The notes: a model not told the origin generated them from the letters alone. A stretch of 64,000 bases of DNA from Shewanella sp. TC10 (GCF_009663145.1 NZ_VKHR01000003.1:4-64003); one strand, 5' to 3'. Numbered from the stretch's first letter, positions 1-9,380 are shown. A program made the numbers and translations.

Positions 1-554
1 TGCCTGAAGGTGTGAGCATGTCTGTGGCAATTCAGTTTATGATGCTATCTGTTGGTGCGATCATCTTATTAGCGACGAAAGTGTCGCCGCAAAAAATTGT
101 TAATAGTAATGTGTTTACTGCGGGCATGACTGCTGTGGTGATTATTTTTGGTATTGCATGGCTAAGTGACACTATCATTGGCCACCATAAGAGTTACCTT
201 GTTAGTTCGTTAAGTGATTTAGTTAGCGCTTATCCTTGGTCATTTGCAATTGCGATGTTTATGGCATCTGTATTCTTAAAGAGCCAAGCTGCAGTATTGA
301 CGATTATGTTCCCGTTAGGGTTTGCTTTAGGTATCCCTGCACCAGTGCTTATTGGTGTTATACCTGCTTGTTATGCCTACTTCTTCTTCCCGTTTTATCC
401 AAGTGATTTAGCCGCGATAAGCTTTGATAGATCGGGTACGACAAATATTGGTAAATATGTATTAAACCATAGCTTCATTATTCCAGGGTTTATTGGGGTA
501 ACAACGGCGACAGTGCTAGGTTACTTCATCTCGACCATAGTGATTAATCATTAA
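1..554 (+). CDS. Anaerobic C4-dicarboxylate transporter, Dcu family (5' end missing)
   Basis: Inner-membrane antiporter or uptake carrier for fumarate, succinate, malate and aspartate in anaerobic growth. The frame is open through the left window edge, so only the last ~184 codons are here. The visible part is very hydrophobic, with about five membrane segments, and carries the Dcu C-terminal signatures YPSDLAAISFDRSGTT and the NHSFIIPGFIGV stretch, which line up with E. coli DcuB and DcuA. The DcuA/DcuB choice cannot be made from the C-terminus. A bidirectional terminator follows. It suits a fumarate-respiring Shewanella. Confidence 0.9.
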   Translation, partial: PEGVSMSVAIQFMMLSVGAIILLATKVSPQKIVNSNVFTAGMTAVVIIFGIAWLSDTIIGHHKSYLVSSLSDLVSAYPWSFAIAMFMASVFLKSQAAVLTIMFPLGFALGIPAPVLIGVIPACYAYFFFPFYPSDLAAISFDRSGTTNIGKYVLNHSFIIPGFIGVTTATVLGYFISTIVINH

Positions 555-606
555 GTGATGTTATGAGTTGAGAAATTGTCTGAATAATCTTTGATGGTTC
601 AGGTAT

Positions 607-634
607 AAAAAAGCCCAGCAATCGCTGGGCTTTT
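607..634. terminator. Bidirectional intrinsic terminator between dcu gene and subtilase
   Basis: Perfect 7-bp stem gcccagc/gctgggc (613-619 and 624-630) with a 4-nt loop, flanked by an A-run on the left and a T-run on the right. It can stop transcription from the + strand dcu gene and from the convergent minus-strand protease gene. Confidence 0.85.
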
Positions 635-655
635 ACATTAAGTTTTAGCTAATGA

Positions 656-3600
656 TTAAGACTTCATCTTACGACGACGGAACGCCGCTAAAGGAAGAAG
701 AAGTGTTGTTAACCAGCCCATAGAGCCGCTGTCATCTTTTTCATCAACAGCATTAACTGTAATTGTTGCAGTTGCTGTTTCACTTTCAAGTTCGCCATCT
801 GAAGCAGTAACATCAAACATGTAAACATCATCACCAGCTGGAGCGGTAAAGCTTATTGAAGCATTCCCATTTGAGAAGTTAACTGCTTGTCCACTCGTTT
901 GAACCCAATTATAAGTTAATGAATCACCATCTACATCTGCGCCATTGGCTGTAGCTGTGACGACAAAACCTTCAGTACTATTCATACCGCTAGCCGAAAC
1001 TGTAGGTGCATCATTAACATTGGTTACTGTCACTTTAACTTCAGTTGGTGTGCTCACAGTTCCAGCATCATCCGTTGAAGAATAAGTAAAGCTGTCCATG
1101 CCAAAGAAATCAGTGTTAGGTGTATAAGTCGCTTCACCAGACTCTGTTAATGTTACTGTACCGTTTGATGGCTCATCGATGATCATTGCCATTCCAAGCA
1201 CACCAGATGCAGATGTATTAATAATACGTTGAGCATTTGCAGTCATGCCATCACCAGTAACCTGAGCACGAGCTACTTTCTGATCTGGCATAGTGTCATT
1301 TTCTAGTACATTGAAGGTTGTAGCTGACTCTTCTTCAGTGGTTGGAGTGTCCATATAACCTAAGTCAAAATCACTACCAGTTGCTTTGTAGTCAATTTGA
1401 ACTTGGCCAGCAGCAGCAGAGACAACTTGTAGGTAATCACCTGTAGTCACTGTAGAACCTGCACCATTGTAATGGTATGTTGTACCAATAGTGCCACCGA
1501 TATTCTCAGCACCAACTGAAACATTCGAAGGTAGGTTAGGAATATCTAGATAATTAAATGATACATCTTGAGTGTCGCCAGCTTTGATCCATACACTGAA
1601 TGAGTATGCATCTCCAGATGTGTCGTTCCAAAGTTGAGCTTTATCCCACTCGACAACAATAAAGGTATCATCTCCACTTGAAACAAACTGTAAGCCTAAT
1701 TGACCTCCTCCAGTATCTCCTGCTGTTCCATCACTTAAATCATAATCTGACCAGAAAGGCGCTAATATGTTATTTGGGTTTGTGCTATCAGGTAACTCTT
1801 TGTTGTTCCATGTGCCACTAGTATTACCGCCGCCAACTAGTACAATCCCGTTGTCAGAAATAGTGATAGAGCTGTAAGTTACACCGTTATACTTGAACGC
1901 AGGTGTATTAAAACTGAAAGACTTTTCATCACAACCTTCGTCGCAAGGAGGTACATAAGCTAAATCTAGTGCGAAAATACTTGGGTAAGTGCCTGTTGAA
2001 GCACCAATAGACATTTCAGATTGCTCAAGACTACCAACCCAAGTGATAACACCCGTGTCTTCATTGACGCTAAAGCCATTTTGAGAAGCATTGGTTAAGG
2101 TGACAGACACATCATCTTCTGAAGTTAGCATGGTTCCTTCAGGCACCTTAGCTGTGAAGGTGACCGTATTTTCGAACATGGTGTTGTTTAATACTGCAGA
2201 GATTTCCATATCATCAGCTGTGGTTAAATCACTATCATCTGATGAAATAGAAATAAGTGAAGCATCGCTAGATTCTTGTGCAAGAACAGCAAGCGGCAAA
2301 TGCGCATCTTGCATGCCTGATGCACTTGATAGCATGACATTACCGAAAATCCATTCGCCGTATTCAGCAAAAGTAGAATCGACTGTGACCATAAAGGTTG
2401 CTGAGCCACCAGCTGGAATATCCAATGTTGAAGGAGAAACCATAATACCTGCAGAGTCAGAACTTGCTGCTAATGACCATGAAGTATCTTCCTCACTTTT
2501 GTTATAAACAGTTCGAGTGAAAGTACATGGACCAACACATGAGTCAGCTGCAATTGAAGGCTTATCGAAGGTTAGCACTGCTTTAGCTGCTGCATCTAAA
2601 TCCATACGACCGGCACCCATAGCAAAAGGTGTTGCTGCAGTCGTGGCATCATCATCTAAGATCCCATCAACTGTTGAAGTCGAGGTAAGAGCCGTTTTGA
2701 TGTCATTTGCAGACCAATCGGGATGTAATTGACGCATCATTGCTGCAGCACCAGCAACGTGTGGACTTGCCATACTGGTACCAGAAATCATGTTGAAATC
2801 TTCGCCGCCATCATCTGGAGAGTACGCTGACAAGATATTGGTTCCTGGTGCAGCCAAGTCAGGTTTCAGCATATTCTGATTACCGTTTGGACCGCGAGAG
2901 CTAGAGCTATTAATAGTATCAGCTAATGCTGGCACCATGATGCGCTTAATTTCAGAGCCTACTGTACCAGTAGGTGCTGTTTCTCCCATTGCATCAATAA
3001 TTGCAGCACCATCATCGTTAGAGATCATCACAGATGGGAAAGTCACACCAGGCATAGACATAGTGATTGGCGCGCCAGGGTTACTGTTGTAAACAACTAA
3101 TGCTTCAGCGCCTGCATTCATCGCATTTTCTGCTTTGGTTGAGAAAGCACACAAACCGCGTGAAATAAGGGCAATGCTGCCTTTAAAGCTATCAACAGGG
3201 AAAGCTTCACAGCCTTCAAAGTTCATTTCATCAACATTTATAGCTGCAATAACAGGGGCCGTGACATCCATCTCAATAACAGTATCAGAACCTGGAATCG
3301 CTAATAGATCTTCTCCGCCAGCATTAAAGCTGTTAGCAAAGTAACGGCCTGTTGTGCTGTTAGCCACAGCAATGCCTGATTCGATACAGGCTGGACAACC
3401 AATAGTGCTTGCACCATTGCCATCGTTACCAGCAGCTGATACGACAATAACACCAGCAGCTTCAGCTGCTTCAAACATAGTTTTGTAAGGGCTACTTGCA
3501 GGATCTGCACCTGCGCCGCCGCCCCATGAGTTGTTGATAACATCTGCGCCATCATTAACTGCATGTTCTAATGCTTCCATTAACATGATGTTAGAGCCGC

Positions 3601-4525
3601 TACCACCAGTACAATCAGCAGTTGAATATAAAGCTTTATATGACATTAAGTATGCAGCAGGTGCTACACCTGATAATTCTACATCGATGTCATTAAATTG
3701 AGTTGATACGAGGTTACCTACAGCTGTGCCGGCAACGTGAGTACCATGACCACCAAAGCCTAATGGGCTCATATATTCATCAGCACACACTTCAAAAGTT
3801 GGCTGTGACCAGCGGGCAACAATCAGTTTATTATTACAGAATGCTTCGTCAGTCGTTGAACAGTAATCATCAGTTGGCATGGCGCCCATTGGGGCTTCAA
3901 AGCCTTCATCGGCAAACATTGGGTTTTCTGGACGAATACCACCATCAATAATAGCAACACGGATACCTTTACCCGCATTTTCCATTCCACTGACCGTTTC
4001 CCACATTGCATCAGTGTTAATCACTTCAAGCGATGCATCCATACTGATGTTGTACATGGTTTCAGGGTAAACAGATTTAACGCCTGGAATTGCCATTAAC
4101 TGCTCAACAGTTAAGTTCTGGCCTGCAACGGTGACACCGTTAAATAAAGTTTTAAATTGGCGTTCGACTTTGCTATTTGCTGACACACTGTTTAGTGCAT
4201 TCGAGAATGCTTTTTGCTCTGTAGCAAGGTAAGAAGCATAATTTTGTACAGCTGATGATTGTACGTTTAATTTAGTATTTTTAGATGAAACGGCAGTTGC
4301 TGCTAAGTTGGCTGTACCACCTTGATACGCCGCAACAGCTGGAGATGATAGCTCAACGATAAATCGCTGTGGTGTTGTAATACTGTTCAGTTTTACCGCT
4401 GGTTTCTTATGTTGGTCTATAGACAGTATTTCTAAGTCGTACTTACTGCCTGTCATTTCGGTGTTTGCAAAGCTAGCGCTAGAGAGTAACGCTGCTGATA
4501 TAGCTAAAGATAATTTAGTCTTCAC
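656..4525 (-). CDS. Secreted S8 subtilisin-like serine protease with GlyGly-CTERM tail
   Basis: Extracellular endopeptidase of 1289 residues. Start chosen at GTG 4525: AAGGAAGA lies just upstream and the product then begins with a clean signal peptide (MKTKLSLAISAALLSSASFA). In order: a propeptide (inhibitor I9-like, to ~165), the S8 core with catalytic Asp ~194 (AIIDGG), His ~260 (GHGTHVAG) and Ser ~583 (SGTSMASPHVAG), a PA domain inserted at ~410-530, a Fn3-like domain, a further beta-rich region, and Ig/cadherin-like repeats (TNVNDAP). The end is GSMGWLTTLLLPLAAFRRRK, a GlyGly-CTERM sorting tail, which in known systems is cut by rhombosortase after type II secretion. A longer reading from TTG 4561 is possible but has no good ribosome site. 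Confidence 0.93.
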   Translation of the reverse strand: MKTKLSLAISAALLSSASFANTEMTGSKYDLEILSIDQHKKPAVKLNSITTPQRFIVELSSPAVAAYQGGTANLAATAVSSKNTKLNVQSSAVQNYASYLATEQKAFSNALNSVSANSKVERQFKTLFNGVTVAGQNLTVEQLMAIPGVKSVYPETMYNISMDASLEVINTDAMWETVSGMENAGKGIRVAIIDGGIRPENPMFADEGFEAPMGAMPTDDYCSTTDEAFCNNKLIVARWSQPTFEVCADEYMSPLGFGGHGTHVAGTAVGNLVSTQFNDIDVELSGVAPAAYLMSYKALYSTADCTGGSGSNIMLMEALEHAVNDGADVINNSWGGGAGADPASSPYKTMFEAAEAAGVIVVSAAGNDGNGASTIGCPACIESGIAVANSTTGRYFANSFNAGGEDLLAIPGSDTVIEMDVTAPVIAAINVDEMNFEGCEAFPVDSFKGSIALISRGLCAFSTKAENAMNAGAEALVVYNSNPGAPITMSMPGVTFPSVMISNDDGAAIIDAMGETAPTGTVGSEIKRIMVPALADTINSSSSRGPNGNQNMLKPDLAAPGTNILSAYSPDDGGEDFNMISGTSMASPHVAGAAAMMRQLHPDWSANDIKTALTSTSTVDGILDDDATTAATPFAMGAGRMDLDAAAKAVLTFDKPSIAADSCVGPCTFTRTVYNKSEEDTSWSLAASSDSAGIMVSPSTLDIPAGGSATFMVTVDSTFAEYGEWIFGNVMLSSASGMQDAHLPLAVLAQESSDASLISISSDDSDLTTADDMEISAVLNNTMFENTVTFTAKVPEGTMLTSEDDVSVTLTNASQNGFSVNEDTGVITWVGSLEQSEMSIGASTGTYPSIFALDLAYVPPCDEGCDEKSFSFNTPAFKYNGVTYSSITISDNGIVLVGGGNTSGTWNNKELPDSTNPNNILAPFWSDYDLSDGTAGDTGGGQLGLQFVSSGDDTFIVVEWDKAQLWNDTSGDAYSFSVWIKAGDTQDVSFNYLDIPNLPSNVSVGAENIGGTIGTTYHYNGAGSTVTTGDYLQVVSAAAGQVQIDYKATGSDFDLGYMDTPTTEEESATTFNVLENDTMPDQKVARAQVTGDGMTANAQRIINTSASGVLGMAMIIDEPSNGTVTLTESGEATYTPNTDFFGMDSFTYSSTDDAGTVSTPTEVKVTVTNVNDAPTVSASGMNSTEGFVVTATANGADVDGDSLTYNWVQTSGQAVNFSNGNASISFTAPAGDDVYMFDVTASDGELESETATATITVNAVDEKDDSGSMGWLTTLLLPLAAFRRRKMKS

Positions 4526-4781
4526 AACTTCTTCCTTGGTTAAAGCATTTACCACGTCCAAGCATTTGTAGGGTAGAGACTAGGTCGGTGGTAATGCTGT
4601 TTATTATATTTTTTGCATTAATGCGTTTGGTGCATTCTTTGATGCACTCAATGACTTTTTAACACAAATAATTAACAAAGGTAATCAAAGTTGTTACAAA
4701 TTATTAAATCTATTGTAAATTAATACTACCCCTTAGGGAGTATAAGGTTTTTACGAACGTTATAAGGGATATCATAATGTA

Positions 4782-5243
4782 CTAAGGCTTAACCCCTCTA
4801 ACAATCGGGTTTTGAAGGCTTATTAAGGTTTCTGTTGATTGAATTTCATCAATTGATTGAATGCGATTGATCAAAACATGCTGTAATCCATCGATAGACT
4901 GGCACATTACCTTTACAAAAACGCTGTAATTTCCTGTTGTATAATATGCCTCAACAACTTCCTCTAAGGCATTTAACTTTGATATGGCTGCAGGATAATC
5001 TCCTGCACTTTTTAAGTTAATGCCAATGAAACAGCAAACGTCATAGCCTAAAGCTTTAGGATCGACTGTAATGCGAGCACCGGTGATAATGCCTGCTTGC
5101 TTCATTTTTTCGACACGAACATGAATAGTACCGGCACTTACCGCGAAACGTTTTGCTAATTCAGCAAAGGGCGTTCTTGCTTCTTCCATTAATGCTTCAA
5201 GAATTTGATTGTCTAGTTGATCTCTTTGAAATGGAGTTTCCAT
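4782..5243 (-). CDS. asnC: Lrp/AsnC-family transcriptional regulator AsnC
   Basis: Asparagine-responsive regulator. About 153 residues: an N-terminal winged helix (LDNQILEALMEEARTPFAEL then the recognition stretch SAGTIHVRVEKMKQ) and a C-terminal RAM ligand-binding domain (EAYYTTGNYSVFVKVMC, IQSTETLISLQNPI). Near-identity to E. coli AsnC across GTIHVRVEKMKQAGIITGAR and GYDVCCFIGI makes this AsnC rather than Lrp. ATG 5243 is preferred. An upstream ATG at 5276 would add 11 residues but has no Shine-Dalgarno and lies inside a palindrome. In E. coli asnC is divergent from asnA. Here no asparagine synthetase is adjacent. Confidence 0.93.
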   Translation of the reverse strand: METPFQRDQLDNQILEALMEEARTPFAELAKRFAVSAGTIHVRVEKMKQAGIITGARITVDPKALGYDVCCFIGINLKSAGDYPAAISKLNALEEVVEAYYTTGNYSVFVKVMCQSIDGLQHVLINRIQSIDEIQSTETLISLQNPIVRGVKP

Positions 5244-5248
5244 AGTAA

Positions 5249-5277
5249 AATGCCTAATTAAATTATAATTAGGCATT
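5249..5277. promoter_or_regulatory. 12-bp palindrome at the asnC start, candidate AsnC autoregulatory operator
   Basis: Perfect inverted repeat aatgcctaatta (5249-5260) and taattaggcatt (5266-5277) with a 5-nt spacer, ending six bases upstream of the asnC start codon. AsnC/Lrp proteins bind AT-rich dyads and commonly repress their own genes, so an operator is the simplest reading. The role is inferred; the symmetry is seen directly. Confidence 0.55.
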
Positions 5278-5334
5278 AATTTACGATGAATGATGAAGAA
5301 TGGCTATCAAAAAGTTCTCATGAACAATTTTTAT

Positions 5335-5393
5335 CTAACTTAAAATATTCTCTAAGTTAAAATATTCCCTAACTTAAAGTATTCTAAGTTTTA
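5335..5393. repeat. Three degenerate ~17-bp direct repeats upstream of asnC
   Basis: The gap between asnC and rluA holds three imperfect copies of a unit like aacttaaaatattctct, with the second copy reading aagttaaaatattccct and the third aacttaaagtattctaag. AT-rich; function unknown. It could add binding sites for AsnC or be replication slippage. Confidence 0.5.
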
Positions 5394-5431
5394 CGCATTC
5401 GAGTTGGGTTTGCATAGGAGTAGAACCTGTT

Positions 5432-6109
5432 TTATTGCACGCCAATAGGCTCAATAAATGGTACTTCAGAATTAAAAGTCATTTTTTTCTGGCTGTATGG
5501 ATGATGTATTGTGAGCTCAGCTGCATGAAGTAATAACCGTTCTGATAAACGTTTAGCTAACGGATCTGCATAAAAACCATCACCTAAAATGACATGACCT
5601 ATGGCCATCATATGGATCCGCAGTTGATGTGAGCGACCTGTGATAGGGGTTAGTTTTACTAGAGTCGATTGCTTGGCGTAACTGACCACTTCTACGTGAG
5701 TTAAAGAAGGCTTGCCAAGCTTATGGTCCACTTTTTGTTTTGGGCGATTAGGCCAATCGCAAATCAGTGGGTAATCAACTTGTTTAATTGACGGGCTGAC
5801 ATGGCCTGCCACTCTAGCGTAGTAAGTCTTAGCTGTTTCGCGATCTCTAAATTGGCGCTTTAATTCTCGCTCTGCATTACGACGTAAAGCGACCACAATA
5901 ACGCCAGATGTGGCCATATCCAATCTATGTACGATTTGAGCATTAGGGTATTTCTCTAGTACACGGCTATAAATGCTGTCATGGTATTGTGCTTCACGAC
6001 CAGGGATCGACAATAGGCCTGATGGCTTATTCAGAACAATAATATCTTTATCTTCATGAATAATATCAAGCCAAGGATCGGTTGGAGGAGTATAGATAAA
6101 ATCTGCCAT
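5432..6109 (-). CDS. rluA: Dual-specificity rRNA/tRNA pseudouridine synthase RluA
   Basis: Isomerises uridine to pseudouridine at 23S rRNA 746 and at position 32 of some tRNAs (known for E. coli RluA). Start placed at ATG 6109, which has AAAGGCAG upstream and gives 225 residues, close to the E. coli 219; a longer in-frame reading from 6166 lacks homology. Catalytic Asp64 lies in HRLDMATSGVIVVAL, the family motif II. ICDWPNRPKQK, ITGRSHQLRIHM and LGDGFYA also match RluA rather than RluC or RluD, and there is no S4 domain. Standalone gene. Confidence 0.94.
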   Translation of the reverse strand: MADFIYTPPTDPWLDIIHEDKDIIVLNKPSGLLSIPGREAQYHDSIYSRVLEKYPNAQIVHRLDMATSGVIVVALRRNAERELKRQFRDRETAKTYYARVAGHVSPSIKQVDYPLICDWPNRPKQKVDHKLGKPSLTHVEVVSYAKQSTLVKLTPITGRSHQLRIHMMAIGHVILGDGFYADPLAKRLSERLLLHAAELTIHHPYSQKKMTFNSEVPFIEPIGVQ

Positions 6110-6246
6110 GGTCTGCCTTTTACGTAATTGCGCGGCAAAGATACCTTTCAGGTTACTTAAGTGCAAGCAAACTATCTCCTGTCGTGCTTACACTGAGCTA
6201 TTAGCTATTCATGTTAGATGTTCTTAATCACACAAGGCATGTCACC

Positions 6247-6306
6247 AAGATTCAAATTTACTGAGGTTTAAGTCCTAAGGTTTAAGTCACTAAGGTTCAA
6301 ATTAAC
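6247..6306. repeat. Imperfect ~15-bp tandem repeats upstream of rluA
   Basis: The 200-bp gap between rluA and the small membrane-protein genes holds four degenerate units of the type ctaaggtttaagtca (aagattcaaattt, gaggtttaagtc, aaggtttaagtc, aaggttcaaatt). No gene or clear promoter was recognised here. Confidence 0.45.
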
Positions 6307-6376
6307 CAAATTTTAGAGCCGCTTAGCTTTAAAGTTACAACCGTAAAAGACACAGAGCCTGAAATGTATTTTAAGA

Positions 6377-6667
6377 TTAAGAAAATGCTGTGCCGTTAAC
6401 GTGCATAATGGTAAAGGTCCAAACAACAAAGGCTAAGGGCACATGCACTAAGGCATAAAAGCCTTGGTCAAGGCGTGACATACCTTGTGCATTCCAAATC
6501 AGATACACATGGCCAATAAGCACTAACGGAAATAGTGACAGTAATGGGTATAGCGCAAACGGGCTGGCATCAGCAAAAATACTATGGCTAAACAGTGCCC
6601 AAAAAACCATAAAACTGGTCGTTAATGGTGGAGCAGCTAATCGGTATTGCTCTGGATAAGGAAACAT
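6377..6667 (-). CDS. Small membrane protein of unknown function
   Basis: 96 residues with about three predicted membrane helices (TSFMVFWALFSHSIFA, LYPLLSLFPLVLIGHVYLIW, LVHVPLAFVVWTFTIMHV). AAGG precedes ATG 6667. It follows the 139-residue membrane-protein gene with a 36-bp gap on the same strand, so the two are probably co-transcribed. I do not recognise a family. Several His residues sit at helix edges (H28, H53, H74, H89), which could ligate metal or heme, but that is speculation. Confidence 0.75.
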   Translation of the reverse strand: MFPYPEQYRLAAPPLTTSFMVFWALFSHSIFADASPFALYPLLSLFPLVLIGHVYLIWNAQGMSRLDQGFYALVHVPLAFVVWTFTIMHVNGTAFS

Positions 6668-6703
6668 CCTATTACCTTAAAAATAACAAAAGATAATACT
6701 AGA

Positions 6704-7123
6704 TTAACCTTTAATTTCCTTTTTGCCATGTATTACTTTTCTATGGACTATAGAATAATGGCGTAATCCGGCTGGACCATGCGACACGACTACCGATAAC
6801 AACACAATAAAAATTGTAATCTCTGGCTTCCAATCGGCCATAGGGATAAATAAGCCCAGCAATAGCACCTTAAGTATGGTCAATACACCTTTAAGTTGAA
6901 TTAACCAACGCCAGTCTCTTATTACTTCCCACGCAAATAAAGCTACGCCGCTGGTCATGGCTAGGATCCAATAATTGATCCATAAGCTTTGCTCTATTCC
7001 AAGTAATAAGCCTCCGCCAGCACCAACTATGCCGACTATATGCAATGCGCGCAGACTGGTTTTTCCTAATCTTTGTAACCAGAATTGAAACTCAGATACT
7101 TCTTGATGCTGCTTTTTAGACAT
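6704..7123 (-). CDS. Four-helix membrane protein of unknown function
   Basis: 139 residues. Predicted membrane helices lie near 28-45, 49-65, 80-96 and 102-117; the short ends are basic. The C-terminal stretch SHGPAGLRHYSIVHRKV is rich in His and Arg. The gene is first in a two-gene minus-strand unit with the 96-residue membrane protein and is divergent from ldhA. The paired small membrane proteins may form one complex. No function assigned. Confidence 0.75.
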   Translation of the reverse strand: MSKKQHQEVSEFQFWLQRLGKTSLRALHIVGIVGAGGGLLLGIEQSLWINYWILAMTSGVALFAWEVIRDWRWLIQLKGVLTILKVLLLGLFIPMADWKPEITIFIVLLSVVVSHGPAGLRHYSIVHRKVIHGKKEIKG

Positions 7124-7338
7124 GAATTACACATAATTGAAATGTTAATAATGTGTCAGCTTAGCAAATTCATCTTGAATGAATAGCGATCTATAGCAAA
7201 ATATAAATTATTGATATGCTAGTGGCATTAGAAATCGCAGCTTAACTGGAAATTAACGTATTTTAGACAGACAGCATTGCGGTTCGTTATTTGAAGTATC
7301 AAGGCTAGTAAATAAGCTTTGTTGATTAAGGACATTAA

Positions 7339-8328
7339 ATGAAAATCGGATTCTTCAGCGCAAAAAATTATGACATTCAACATTTTGATGCAATGAACAA
7401 AGACTTTGGAGCCTCAATTGAATATTTTGACTATCGACTTTGCATGCAAAATGTCAAGTTGGCGGATGGCTTTGAAGTTGTGTGTGCATTTGTTAATGAC
7501 TCTCTGTGTGAAGAAGTATTAGTCGAGCTTGCAAAAGGCGGCACTAAAATTATCGCAATGCGTTGTGCAGGCTTTAATAACGTTGATTTAGATGCCGCTA
7601 AACGTTTAGGCATTACTGTCGTCAATGTCCCTGCTTATTCACCTGAATCCGTTGCAGAGCATACTATTGCGATCATGCTGACCTTGAATCGAAAAATTCA
7701 TAAGGCCTATCAACGTACCCGTGATGCAAACTTTGCATTATCCGGCTTAGTGGGTTTTAACATGCATGGTAAAACTGTTGGCGTCATTGGTACCGGGAAA
7801 ATTGGTATCGCCACTATCAAAATCTTGCTTGGTTTTGGCTGTAAAGTTGTTGCATACGATCCGTATCCAAGCCCTGTTGTAAAGGCGTTAGGGGTTGAAT
7901 ATGTCGACTTAGATACTTTATATCCACAATGTGACATCATCAGTCTTCACTGTCCGTTAACACCAGATAATCATCACCTTCTTTGCTCCCAAAGCTTCAA
8001 CAAAATGAAACCTGGAGTCATGGTGATCAACACCAGTCGTGGCGGATTGCTCAATGCCATTGATGCGATGGAGGCGTTAAAGGTTGGTCAGTTGGGCTCA
8101 TTAGGTTTAGATGTGTATGAGAATGAAAAAGAGCTCTTTTTCCAAGATAAATCAAATGAGATTATCAGGGATGATGTGTTCAGAATTTTGTCGGCAAGTC
8201 ACAATGTTATTTTTACTGGTCACCAAGCTTTCTTAACCGATGAAGCATTAAATGCTATCGCTCACACCACCCTAAAAAATATTACCGACCTAATTACCAG
8301 CCATCACTCAGATAATGAGTTAAATTAG
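7339..8328 (+). CDS. ldhA: Fermentative D-lactate dehydrogenase
   Basis: Cytoplasmic NADH-dependent reduction of pyruvate to D-lactate in mixed-acid fermentation. At 329 residues it has exactly the length of E. coli LdhA and aligns throughout (RCAGFNNVDLDAAK, AYQRTRDANF, VIGTGKIG, DVYENEKELFFQDKSN, GHQAFLT). The Rossmann motif GTGKIG is at ~152-157. The catalytic trio of the D-2-hydroxyacid dehydrogenase family is present: Arg in NTSRGG (~235), Glu in VYENEKE (~264) and His in TGHQAF (~296). Confidence 0.96.
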   Translation: MKIGFFSAKNYDIQHFDAMNKDFGASIEYFDYRLCMQNVKLADGFEVVCAFVNDSLCEEVLVELAKGGTKIIAMRCAGFNNVDLDAAKRLGITVVNVPAYSPESVAEHTIAIMLTLNRKIHKAYQRTRDANFALSGLVGFNMHGKTVGVIGTGKIGIATIKILLGFGCKVVAYDPYPSPVVKALGVEYVDLDTLYPQCDIISLHCPLTPDNHHLLCSQSFNKMKPGVMVINTSRGGLLNAIDAMEALKVGQLGSLGLDVYENEKELFFQDKSNEIIRDDVFRILSASHNVIFTGHQAFLTDEALNAIAHTTLKNITDLITSHHSDNELN

Positions 8329-8421
8329 TCACCAAACAGCTGTTTGAGAAGATCTCAGAGTAGTTTATTTATCAGCAACCGTTTTGATTTAAGCTTTGCC
8401 TACTAACAATAAAGAGGGATT

Positions 8422-9159
8422 ATGATCATTACCAAGGAAGTGCACGATATCACCACAGCTACTGGCGTGATGCGCACGTACGTTTATCGTCCTGATGTAC
8501 CAGGTCAGTTTGCGAGTATTATTTTTTACTCCGAAATCTTTCAACAAACTGCGCCCATTGCAAGAAGTGCAGCCATTTTAGCTGGCCATGGATTCGTCGT
8601 GTTAGTGCCTGAAGTGTTCCACGAATTAAACCCTATCGGGACAGTGCTTGAGTATGGCGATGTAGGTAAAGATAAAGGTAATGCAGATAAGTTTGCCAAG
8701 CCGTTAGAACATCATGATAGTGATACAGAAGCTATGGTTGAGTTTGCCCGCAGTCAAGAGTATTGCACCAGTCAAATTGGTGTGATGGGGGTATGTATAG
8801 GCGGTCATTTAGCTTATCGTGCTGCACTGAATCCAGATATCAGCGGCGCATTTTGTTTATACCCAACGGATATTCATTCAAATACTTTACCTTGCGAAAA
8901 AGGCAATGACTCATTGACCCGCACAGGTGATATCGCTGGTGAATTGGTGATGATATTTGGCAAACAAGATCCTCATGTCTCAAGTGAAGGGCGTAAATTG
9001 ATTTACCAGAAACTAGAGTCAGTTCAAGCTAATTTTAGTTGGCAAGAAGTCAATGCTCAACACGCTTTTATGCGTGATGAAGGCGAACGTTATGATGCCG
9101 CTCTGGCACTTCAAATGTATTTGCAAGCCGTGGCCTTCTTCCAGCGATTATTGAGATAA
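8422..9159 (+). CDS. Dienelactone hydrolase family protein
   Basis: Alpha/beta hydrolase of 245 residues. The nucleophile elbow is GVCIGGH with Cys125, as in dienelactone hydrolase. Asp183 (FGKQDPH) and His214 (NAQHAFMRDE) complete a Cys-Asp-His triad. No signal peptide, so cytoplasmic. The gene stands alone between ldhA and a methyltransferase-like gene, with no aromatic-degradation partners, so the true substrate is unknown; it need not act on dienelactone. RBS AGAGGG precedes ATG 8422. Confidence 0.9.
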   Translation: MIITKEVHDITTATGVMRTYVYRPDVPGQFASIIFYSEIFQQTAPIARSAAILAGHGFVVLVPEVFHELNPIGTVLEYGDVGKDKGNADKFAKPLEHHDSDTEAMVEFARSQEYCTSQIGVMGVCIGGHLAYRAALNPDISGAFCLYPTDIHSNTLPCEKGNDSLTRTGDIAGELVMIFGKQDPHVSSEGRKLIYQKLESVQANFSWQEVNAQHAFMRDEGERYDAALALQMYLQAVAFFQRLLR

Positions 9160-9210
9160 AGTTGATGTGAGTGCCTGAGGGCGCCTAAAATTTAGCTGTA
9201 AAACATAGAT

Positions 9211-9254
9211 TCGCTCAAACTGGCATCTTGATTAGCCTGTTTGGGCGATTTTTT
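9211..9254 (+). terminator. Intrinsic terminator after the dienelactone-hydrolase gene
   Basis: Stem tcgctcaaac (9211-9220) pairs with gtttgggcga (9239-9248, one G-T pair), followed by a T-run. The 18-nt loop is long, so strength is uncertain. Confidence 0.65.
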
Positions 9255-9380
9255 GTTTAAAGTAGCAAGTTTTGCAGCTTACTAGTGTGAGTTATTCATT
9301 ATCCTGTAAACTAGCCAGCCAAATTTCATTCATCTATCTATGATTGCGTTCGACCAAGATGAATAAGCAGAGCTAAGCAA

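Noticed and set aside
2091-4070. Several open frames on the + strand opposite the subtilase
   Set aside because: They are short, lie opposite a long well-supported gene, have no ribosome sites and look like frame shadows.
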